From an uncultured Collinsella sp. (lineage in GTDB: Bacteria > Actinomycetota > Coriobacteriia > Coriobacteriales > Coriobacteriaceae), in contig CAKUGX010000048.1 of assembly GCA_934654765.1 (NCBI GenBank), positions 1 through 12,597 on the forward strand: a stretch of DNA of 12,597 bases, written 5' to 3'. The notes under the pieces are model-generated. The model was not told the DNA's origin and did no database searches. It worked only from the letters and a program-made list of their open reading frames with translations. Below are positions 7,776-12,597 of this stretch, one piece after another (positions within the stretch are counted from its first letter, which is position 1; the number at the start of each line of letters is the position of its first letter). The translations under genes were made by a program, and so were the position numbers.

Positions 7776-7836
7776 CTGCACGTCCTTTCGCTCGGTTCTG
7801 CGAAGAATGCCGCGAATAGATTTCCTTCGTCTCTCA

Positions 7837-7900
7837 GTTATCTCTCGTAATTATCTCTCATCTTTCTGTTATCTCTCATATTAGAGAGGAGTGAGAGATG
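7837..7900. repeat. TTATCTCTC operator-like block 1
   Basis: Direct sites TTATCTCTC start at 7838, 7851 and 7869 (steps of 13 and 18), followed by the inverted sites GAGAG (7884-7888) and TGAGAGAT (7892-7899). ATCTCTCA at 7871-7878 and TGAGAGAT form an exact 8-bp dyad. The block lies between the candidate promoter and the start of the AlbA_2 gene, so bound protein would sit on its leader. A GTCTCTCA at 7829-7836 may be a further degenerate site. Confidence 0.8.
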
Positions 7901-7927
7901 AAAGATAAGATGTCTGTCATCTGTTTC

Positions 7928-7956
7928 ATTTAAACATGTTTTCGCTGGTAAAACAA
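7928..7956 (-). promoter_or_regulatory. Candidate promoter of the AlbA_2 regulator gene
   Basis: On the minus strand TTGTTT (7956-7951) and TTAAAT (7933-7928) are 17 bases apart, and the -10 is preceded by TG at the extended -10 spacing. It lies between repeat blocks 1 and 2, about 150 bases before the ATG. The hexamers are only moderate matches, so the exact position is tentative. Confidence 0.45.
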
Positions 7957-8001
7957 TCTATATTGAGACAATACCATGGTTGCCTGTCTCTTTGCAGCAT
8001 T

Positions 8002-8072
8002 GTTATCTCTCATATTTATCTCTCATCTTTCTGTTATCTCTCGTATTAGAGACGAATGAGATATGAGAGATG
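8002..8072. repeat. TTATCTCTC operator-like block 2
   Basis: TTATCTCTC starts at 8003, 8016 and 8034, with the same 13 and 18 steps as block 1. The inverted sites GAGATAT (8058-8064) and GAGAGAT (8065-8071) follow. Blocks 1 and 2 share TTATCTCTCATCTTTCTG and the following TTATCTCTC exactly. The offset between blocks is 165 bp. The sequence between them is unrelated, so the sites rather than the whole segment look conserved. Confidence 0.8.
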
Positions 8073-8099
8073 TGCGGGCGGCGGATGAGCGTTGATTTT

Positions 8100-8193
8100 G
8101 GACGGTCGGGAAATGAGGGTGGATATTTGGACGGTTTTTGGGCGTTTTGAGGTTGATTCCGTCCGAAAATCCACTCTCATTCGATAGGCGTCC
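8100..8193. repeat. 94-bp imperfect palindrome
   Basis: The arm at 8113-8134 pairs with 8159-8180: 22 positions with three mismatches, running ATGAG, then GTGGAT, then GGACGG on the left. An outer GGACG (8100-8104) pairs with CGTCC (8189-8193). The loop is 24 bases. TTTGGACGG also occurs twice directly, ending at 8105 and 8134. It sits between operator block 2 and the peptidase promoter. It could be a repetitive extragenic palindrome or a small non-autonomous element; there is no clear T-tract to make it a terminator. Confidence 0.65.
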
Positions 8194-8286
8194 AAGTTTC
8201 CACGCTCGTGCGGTGAACGCGCGGGGCCTTTGTCCAATCCGCTGGCATCGTCTTCAGTTCGTCGCAGAGCCGCGGCCCCATATGGG

Positions 8287-8328
8287 TATACTCTCGGGGA
8301 TTCGACTCGATTCGCCCCCGCTGGGGCG
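8287..8328 (+). promoter_or_regulatory. Putative -10 and leader hairpin of the M16C peptidase gene
   Basis: TATACT (8287-8292) is a good -10 without a convincing -35. Transcripts from about 8299 would have a leader of about 46 bases. CGCCCC (8313-8318) pairs with GGGGCG (8323-8328) around CGCT, a tight GC hairpin only two bases before the AAAGGAG ribosome site (8331-8337). It could affect ribosome access. Confidence 0.4.
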
Positions 8329-8344
8329 TCAAAGGAGACTGTAT

Positions 8345-11300
8345 ATGCCCACTTCTTCAACCGATCCGCGCGCCGCCGCTACCGCGCTGCTGGTACCCGG
8401 CACCACCTGCCACGGCTTTGCCGTCGAGCGCTGCGAGGCCGTGCCCGAGCTCGACTCGGACGCCTACGTGCTGCGCCACACTGCCTCGGGCGCGCGCCTG
8501 CTGTACCTGGCGTGCGACGACGAGAACAAAGCCTTCGCCATTGGCTTTAAGACGCCGCCGGCCGATTCCACCGGCGTGTTCCATATTCTTGAGCACTCGG
8601 TGCTGTGCGGGTCGGCCAAGTTTCCCGTCAAGGAGCCGTTCGTCGATCTGATCAAGAGCTCCATGCAGACGTTCCTCAACGCCATGACCTACCCCGATAA
8701 GACCATCTACCCCGTCGCCACCACCAACGAGCAGGACCTGTACAACCTGATGGATGTGTACCTGGACGCGGTGTTCAACCCGGCCATCTACACCAAACCC
8801 ACCATTTTTGAGCAGGAGGGCTGGCACTACGAGCTGGACCTGCCGGAGGGCGAGGACTGCGAGGGCGACGCCGGTGAGGCCCGCGCCCAGGACCTGCACG
8901 CGGGCACGCTGCGCTATAACGGCGTGGTGTTCAACGAGATGAAGGGTGCGCTGTCCGACCCCATGAGCGTGCTGGACGACGCCGTCAACGCCGCGCTCTA
9001 TCCCGACACCGCCTATGCGCACGAAAGCGGCGGCGACCCGCGCGCGATTCCCGCGCTCACCTACGAGCAGTTCCTGGACACGCACGCGCGCCACTACAAC
9101 CCCTCCAACTCCTACATCACGCTCTACGGCGACCTGGACGTGGACCGCGCACTGGCCTTTTTGGACGAGCGTTATCTGTCGCAGCCGAGTGCCGCAAGCC
9201 GCCGCATGGACGCAGCCGTTGCCGCCGGCGAGGATCCGTCCGCGCTGGCGCCCAACCCGCTGGACGTGCAGGCGCCCGTGACCTGCGAGTATGAGCGCGT
9301 CGAGATGGCCACCACGCCCGAGAATGCCCTGGTGGGCCTGGGTCTGGTGCTTGGTAACGCGCTCGATCGCAAGCGCACGATCGCGGCGGATATCCTGTTC
9401 GAGGCGCTGCTGGGGTCCAACGAGGCGCCGGTTAAAAAGGCTATTCTGGCAGCAGGCCTGGGCGGCAACGTGGTGAGCTACACCGCGGCCGAGTGCCTGC
9501 AGCCCTATGAGCTCATCATGCTGCAAAATGCCCAGCCCGACGTGGCGCGCGAGCTGCGCCGCGTGTTCCAGGACGCCTGCCGCGACCTGTGCGAGCACGG
9601 CGTTCCGCGCGAGCGCCTGGAGGCCATCATCAGCAGCAACGAGTACGACCTGCGCCAGCGCGACTACGGCATCGCCGACGGCGTGGCCATTGCGTGCGAC
9701 GCGCTGAGCACGTGGCTCTACGATGACGACGCCGCGACGCTGGCGCTCAAGTATGGCCCGGTGTACGAGGAGCTTCGCGGCGAGCTGGACGGCAGCTACT
9801 TTGAGGACCTGCTGTGCGAGCTGGTGCTGGAAAACGACCACATGGCACTGGTCGAGCTGGTGCCGATGGACGCCGCCGAGGGTTCGAAGGGTGCCGAGGC
9901 CACCGAGCTGGCAGCCAAGCGCGATGCCATGACCGATGCCGAGCTGGCCGACGTGGTCGAGCGCACGGCCGCGCTGCGTGCCGCGCAGGAGGCCGAGGAC
10001 ACGCCCGAGGCCAAGGCCACGCTGCCGCGCCTGCGCGTGTCCGACATTGGCGAGGCACGCCCCGAGCCGCCGCTCGTCGTGGACACGACCGCGCCCATCC
10101 CCTGTCTGCGCCACGACATTCCCACCAACCGCCTGGCCTACGCCATGCAATATTTCAACCTAAGCTGTGTCTCGTTTGAGGACCTACCCTACGTGACGCT
10201 GCTCTGCCGCCTGCTTAAGCAGCTGCCCACGCGCGAGCACTCGGCCGAGGAGCTCGACAACTTACTCGCCGGCAAGCTGGGCTTTTTGAGCTTTACGACC
10301 GAGGTCATGACACAGCCCGACGTGGACGGCGTGCGCCCCTACCTGCTGGTGAGCGCCGGCGCCCTGTCCGAGAAGATCGATGCACTGGCGAGTCTGCCGC
10401 GCGAGGTATGGTCGAGCACGCTTTTGGCAGATGCCGACGCCGACCGTGTGCGCGACGTGCTCACGCAGATTCGCATTGGGCTTGAGCAGGGCTTTATCAA
10501 CAACGGTCACTCGGCGGCGCTCGGTCGCGCGATGAGCTACAGCTCGCCTTCGGCCGTGGTGCGCGAGCAGCTTTCGGGCGTAGACTTCTACCTGTTCCTG
10601 CGCGATCTGCTCGAACACTTTGACGAGCGCGTGGACGGGCTGCGTACCAAGCTTGCCGAGCTGGCGGAGCGCATCTTTGTGGCCGATGGCTGCATGGCGA
10701 GCTTTACCGGCAGCGATGAGGACTTTGACGCGTACTGGGATGCCGCGGGCGACCTGGGGCTTGGCGCGGGCGATGGTGCCGGCCGCGACGCGCTCGTGGT
10801 GCCGGCGCCGCGCGACCGCCACGAGGCTTTCGTGATCCCCAGCGACATCTGCTTTGCCGCGCGTGCGTGCGATCCGCGTCGCTTGGGGCTCGACGTGACA
10901 GGCGCTTGGGCAGTGGCTGCCAACGCGCTCTCCTACGACTACCTGTGGAACGAGATCCGCGTGAAGGGCGGTGCGTACGGCTGCGGATTCCGCGCAGCCG
11001 GCGAGCGCCAGACGGCGTTCTACACCTACCGCGACCCGGCGATCGATCCTTCGATTGAGCGCGTGGAGCGCGCGGGTGCATGGCTTGGCAGCTTTGAGCC
11101 CGACGAGGCCGCCTTTGAGGGCTTTATCGTGAGCTGCGTGAGCGGCATGGACGCGCCGGTGAAGCCGTACGCGCTCACCAAGCGCCGCAACACGACCTAC
11201 CTGGCCGGGCTCGATCCGCATGCGCGCGAGGAGCGTCGCGCCCAGATGCTCGCCACCACGCCCGGTGAGCTGCGCTCGCTCGGCACCGACGTGACGCGCA

Positions 11301-11392
11301 TCGCAGCCGAGTCGCCAACCTGTGTCTTTGGCGGCCGAGACGTCATCGCCAAGAGCAACGCCGGCTTTAACGTCGTCGACCTGCTGGGCTAA
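8345..11392 (+). CDS. M16C zinc metallopeptidase (presequence protease/insulinase family)
   Basis: 1015 residues from ATG 8345, seven bases after AAAGGAG; 69 earlier in-frame codons lack a ribosome site. The inverted zinc motif HxxEH is HILEH at 80-84 (zinc ligands H80 and H84, base E83). The third ligand is most likely E198 in VVFNEMKGALSDP. The C-terminal half keeps the family's second-site signature: VKGGAYGCGF (873-882) and FYTYRDP (892-898), supplying the Arg and Tyr that bind substrate in PreP-type enzymes. The length fits the four-domain single-chain M16C clam-shell. There is no signal peptide, so it likely degrades peptides in the cytosol. It stands alone, with its own leader and a strong terminator. 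The long minus-strand frames over it (8357-10150 and 10262-11401) are shadows. Confidence 0.95.
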   Translation: MPTSSTDPRAAATALLVPGTTCHGFAVERCEAVPELDSDAYVLRHTASGARLLYLACDDENKAFAIGFKTPPADSTGVFHILEHSVLCGSAKFPVKEPFVDLIKSSMQTFLNAMTYPDKTIYPVATTNEQDLYNLMDVYLDAVFNPAIYTKPTIFEQEGWHYELDLPEGEDCEGDAGEARAQDLHAGTLRYNGVVFNEMKGALSDPMSVLDDAVNAALYPDTAYAHESGGDPRAIPALTYEQFLDTHARHYNPSNSYITLYGDLDVDRALAFLDERYLSQPSAASRRMDAAVAAGEDPSALAPNPLDVQAPVTCEYERVEMATTPENALVGLGLVLGNALDRKRTIAADILFEALLGSNEAPVKKAILAAGLGGNVVSYTAAECLQPYELIMLQNAQPDVARELRRVFQDACRDLCEHGVPRERLEAIISSNEYDLRQRDYGIADGVAIACDALSTWLYDDDAATLALKYGPVYEELRGELDGSYFEDLLCELVLENDHMALVELVPMDAAEGSKGAEATELAAKRDAMTDAELADVVERTAALRAAQEAEDTPEAKATLPRLRVSDIGEARPEPPLVVDTTAPIPCLRHDIPTNRLAYAMQYFNLSCVSFEDLPYVTLLCRLLKQLPTREHSAEELDNLLAGKLGFLSFTTEVMTQPDVDGVRPYLLVSAGALSEKIDALASLPREVWSSTLLADADADRVRDVLTQIRIGLEQGFINNGHSAALGRAMSYSSPSAVVREQLSGVDFYLFLRDLLEHFDERVDGLRTKLAELAERIFVADGCMASFTGSDEDFDAYWDAAGDLGLGAGDGAGRDALVVPAPRDRHEAFVIPSDICFAARACDPRRLGLDVTGAWAVAANALSYDYLWNEIRVKGGAYGCGFRAAGERQTAFYTYRDPAIDPSIERVERAGAWLGSFEPDEAAFEGFIVSCVSGMDAPVKPYALTKRRNTTYLAGLDPHAREERRAQMLATTPGELRSLGTDVTRIAAESPTCVFGGRDVIAKSNAGFNVVDLLG

Positions 11393-11399
11393 CCACAAC

Positions 11400-11445
11400 A
11401 AAGGTAGATTTTTGGGACATGCCTGAAAATCTACCTTTTTCTTTT
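11400..11445 (+). terminator. Intrinsic terminator of the M16C peptidase gene
   Basis: AAAGGTAGATTTT (11400-11412) pairs perfectly over 13 bp with AAAATCTACCTTT (11426-11438), with a 13-base loop and then TTCTTTT. It begins eight bases after the stop. Because arms and tails are A/T-rich on both sides it could stop transcription in both directions. The loop contains GGGACATGCC, similar to the hairpin loops further right. Confidence 0.88.
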
Positions 11446-11484
11446 GCCGCTGCTTGGGCGGAGCAGCTCAGCCCGTCCCACCAG

Positions 11485-11547
11485 TTTGTCTAAATCTGTA
11501 ACATCTAGACGGCAATATCGGCTCCAGATGTTACAGATCGAGACGTT
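11485..11547. repeat. 63-bp dyad repeat, copy 1
   Basis: The left arm is TTTGTCT, AA, ATCTGTAACATCT (to 11506). The right arm is AGATGTTACAGAT (11526-11538), CG, AGAC (to 11544). The 13-bp inner stem is perfect, a conserved two-base mismatch (AA opposite CG) follows, then GTCT/AGAC. The loop is 19 bases. No protein is encoded here. Confidence 0.8.
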
Positions 11548-11565
11548 TCCGGATGACGCCGACCC

Positions 11566-11628
11566 TTTGTCTAAATCTGTAACATCTAAGTCCAATTTTG
11601 CCGAGTTACTGTTACAGATCGAGACAAA
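11566..11628. repeat. 63-bp dyad repeat, copy 2
   Basis: It has the same left arm as copy 1 (23 identical bases from 11566). The right arm is TGTTACAGAT (11610-11619), CG, AGACAAA (11622-11628). The inner stem is 10 bp and the outer stem 7 bp, with the same AA/CG mismatch between them. The loop sequence differs from copy 1, while the total length is the same. The two copies are direct repeats 81 bp apart. Confidence 0.8.
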
Positions 11629-11657
11629 CCGCCGCAGACGCCCATCACAGCACAGAC

Positions 11658-11692
11658 CACCACAAAGGTGCCTGTCCCCTTTCTCAGTGGTG
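11658..11692. repeat. Extragenic hairpin with a GGTGCCTGTCCC loop, copy 1
   Basis: CACCAC (11658-11663) and AAAGG pair with CCTTT (11678-11682) and GTGGTG (11687-11692), with a four-base bulge (CTCA). The loop reads TGCCTGTCC. The same loop core and GTGGTG arm recur in the hairpin at 12396-12438. This looks like a REP-type extragenic palindrome. Confidence 0.6.
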
Positions 11693-11739
11693 ATTCGAAC
11701 GCTTGTTCTATACGTACACATGTTCTATATTATGAGTGT

Positions 11740-11768
11740 TTGCATCGGACTTAAATTGCAACTATAAT
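11740..11768 (+). promoter_or_regulatory. hicAB promoter
   Basis: TTGCAT (11740-11745), a 17-base spacer and a perfect TATAAT (11763-11768). Transcription would start near 11775, giving a leader of under 20 bases before the HicA ATG. Confidence 0.85.
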
Positions 11769-11777
11769 ATAGTTGCA
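11757..11777. promoter_or_regulatory. hicAB operator: perfect 21-bp palindrome over the -10 box
   Basis: The arms TGCAACTATA (11757-11766) and TATAGTTGCA (11768-11777) are exact inverse complements around one central A. The TATAAT box lies wholly inside. A ribbon-helix-helix HicB bound here would directly block RNA polymerase, as is usual for toxin-antitoxin autoregulation. Confidence 0.85.
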
Positions 11778-11791
11778 GGATGTGAGGCAGG

Positions 11792-12055
11792 ATGACTCGG
11801 ATCGACAAACTCATCGCCCAGCTGCTTGGCCGTCCTTCAACGTATAGATTTGCTGACTTTCTTAAAGTTATGGCTTCATATGGCTTTGAAATGGACAACA
11901 AAGGCAGGACATCCGGATCGCGCATTCGCTTCTACAGGCCATCGGACGGCAGAATGTTCGTGATGCACGCACCCCATCCATCTGACGAATTGACGGCGGG
12001 AACCATCCGAAACATCGTTCGATTTCTACAAGATGTCGGAGGCAGCCATGAGTAA
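11792..12055 (+). CDS. hicA: HicA-family toxin (putative mRNA interferase)
   Basis: 87 residues, about the usual HicA size, from ATG 11792 with GAGG four bases upstream. The double-stranded RNA-binding-like HicA fold is indicated by an N-terminal helix (TYRFADFLKVMASYGFEM), then GRTSGSRIRFYR (38-49), then FVMHAPHPSDELTAGTIRNI (56-75). Canonical HicA has a catalytic His directly after GS; here that place is Arg44. The protein belongs to the variant whose conserved histidines are in the H.PHP motif (H59, H62), so loss of activity need not follow. HicA enzymes cleave mRNA and stop translation until neutralised. The gene overlaps hicB by eight bases (ATGAGTAA), so the two are made together, with toxin first as is typical of hicAB. 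Confidence 0.88.
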   Translation: MTRIDKLIAQLLGRPSTYRFADFLKVMASYGFEMDNKGRTSGSRIRFYRPSDGRMFVMHAPHPSDELTAGTIRNIVRFLQDVGGSHE

Positions 12056-12377
12056 CGTTTTGGCTTACAAGGGTTATTTCGCCCCGGTCGAGTTCGATGC
12101 CGAACAGCACGTGCTGACAGGTATGGTCGCCGGCATTAGGGACGCAATTGTATTTGAAGGCTCCACGGTTGAAGAAGTGGAGCGATGCTTCCACGACGCC
12201 GTCGACGATTACCTTGAGTTTTGTGCCGAAAAGGGCAAGGAACCAGAGCGGGCTTTTAAGGGCTCATTCAATGTGAGAACAGGCTCCGAGCTTCACAAGC
12301 AGGCAGCACTGGCGGCGGCAAAGAAGGGTGAATCGCTTAACAAATTTGTGGCCGAAGCAATCGCCGCGGCGTTGTAA
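12048..12377 (+). CDS. hicB: HicB-family antitoxin with ribbon-helix-helix C-terminus
   Basis: 109 residues from ATG 12048, set by GGAGG (12038-12042); an ATG at 12033 has no site. Residues 1-60 (YKGYFAPVEFDAEQHVLTGM, then VEEVERCFHDAVDDYLEFC) form the partial RNase-H-like HicB fold that plugs the HicA active site. Residues 72-108 (GSFNVRTGSELHKQAALAAA, then KKGESLNKFVAEAIAAAL) form a ribbon-helix-helix DNA-binding unit, with the strand SFNVRTG making base contacts. This makes it both antitoxin and repressor; its likely target is the 21-bp palindrome over the -10 box. The operon ends in the hairpin at 12396. Confidence 0.9.
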   Translation: MSNVLAYKGYFAPVEFDAEQHVLTGMVAGIRDAIVFEGSTVEEVERCFHDAVDDYLEFCAEKGKEPERAFKGSFNVRTGSELHKQAALAAAKKGESLNKFVAEAIAAAL

Positions 12378-12395
12378 TAGAGACGAGTCGCCATC

Positions 12396-12438
12396 AAAAC
12401 CACTACGAGGGTGCCTGTGTTCCCTTCGTGGTGGTTTT
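12396..12438. terminator. Terminator of hicAB, REP-like hairpin copy 2
   Basis: AAAACCACTACGAGGG (12396-12411) pairs with CCCTTCGTGGTGGTTTT (12422-12438) with one G-U pair and one bulge, ending in TTTT. It begins 18 bases after the hicB stop. With AAAA on one side and TTTT on the other it can act in both directions. The loop TGCCTGTGTT shares its core with the hairpins at 11658 and 12456. Confidence 0.8.
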
Positions 12439-12455
12439 CACTGTTTGCCCAGATA

Positions 12456-12494
12456 AAACCTGCCAAAATAAACCTGTCCCTTTTTGGCAGGTTT
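12456..12494. repeat. Hairpin in the leader of the cyclo-ligase gene, REP-like copy 3
   Basis: AAACCTGCCAAAA (12456-12468) pairs perfectly over 13 bp with TTTTGGCAGGTTT (12482-12494); the loop contains AACCTGTCCC. It ends five bases before the AGGAGG ribosome site (12500-12505). It may be a second stop for hicAB transcripts or a leader element of the next gene. Confidence 0.65.
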
Positions 12495-12510
12495 GCTAGA
12501 GGAGGTTGGG

Positions 12511-12597
12511 ATGGACAAGGCTGAGTTGCGACGGGCGGTGATTGCCCGACGTGACGCTCTTGATTTGGATGTGCGGGCGGCGAAGTCTGCCGTTATC
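12511..12597 (+). CDS. 5-formyltetrahydrofolate cyclo-ligase (partial, N-terminus only)
   Basis: Only 29 codons are inside the window. ATG 12511 follows AGGAGG by five bases. The start MDKAELRRAVIARRDALDLD followed by VRAAKSAVI fits the N-terminal helix of 5-formyltetrahydrofolate cyclo-ligase, where KxxLRxxxLxxRxxLxxxxR and a K/R-S motif are standard. The enzyme uses ATP to convert 5-formyl-THF to 5,10-methenyl-THF in the cytosol, returning the storage form to the one-carbon pool. The ATP- and folate-binding parts lie beyond the edge, so the call rests on this short match. Confidence 0.7.
   Translation, partial: MDKAELRRAVIARRDALDLDVRAAKSAVI

Noticed and set aside
7837..8072. Reading the TTATCTCTC blocks as a CRISPR array
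   Set aside because: There are only two blocks, with internal sub-repeats and dyads, no evenly sized spacers and no cas genes.
8357..10150. 597-codon minus-strand open frame over the M16C peptidase gene
   Set aside because: High-GC antisense shadow; the composition is His/Gln/Arg/Val-rich without domains, and the plus strand has clear catalytic motifs.
10262..11401. 379-codon minus-strand open frame at the end of the peptidase gene
   Set aside because: Same kind of shadow; it covers the conserved C-terminal signature of the M16C protein.
11686..11707. Minus-strand GTTCGAATC resembling a tRNA T-arm
   Set aside because: The flanking bases do not pair into a T stem, and no acceptor, D or anticodon arm can be drawn around it.

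Overview
The window looks like chromosomal DNA of a Collinsella-type coriobacterium (Actinomycetota). This rests on the high GC of the core genes, the Ala/Asp/Glu-rich protein style and the extragenic hairpins, and it is an inference, not a database match. No phage, insertion sequence, rRNA or CRISPR array is visible.

Layout. Positions 1-2261 (-) encode most of a membrane-anchored DUF4012 protein whose C-terminus runs off the left edge. Next is a DMT/EamA transporter (2408-3430, -). A tRNA-Val(GAC) at 3720-3794 has its own good promoter and intrinsic terminator. Positions 3841-6300 form a lower-GC, accessory-looking patch: a DUF5710 plus zinc-ribbon protein (4130-4816, +), a coupled minus-strand pair (a protein resembling the N-terminal domain of McrA/HNH restriction proteins, overlapping by GTGA a small double-CxxC protein), and a 163-residue unknown (5717-6208, +).

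Positions 6309-7775 (-) encode an AlbA_2/HATPase_c_4/winged-helix regulator of the RecG-like type. The 570-bp gap upstream of it is the most structured non-coding DNA here. Two near-identical blocks, each with three TTATCTCTC sites at the same spacing, lie 165 bp apart on either side of a candidate promoter for the regulator. They are followed by a 94-bp imperfect palindrome. A cytosolic M16C metallopeptidase (8345-11392, +) comes next and ends in a strong terminator.

The right part holds two 63-bp dyad repeats, a hairpin with a GGTGCCTGTCCC-like loop, and a complete hicAB toxin-antitoxin operon. The operon's -10 box sits inside a perfect 21-bp palindrome. Two more hairpins follow, and then the start of a 5-formyltetrahydrofolate cyclo-ligase gene.

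Most likely new material: the TTATCTCTC operator array coupled to the AlbA_2 regulator, the minus-strand McrA-N-like/zinc-ribbon pair, and several families of extragenic palindromes.
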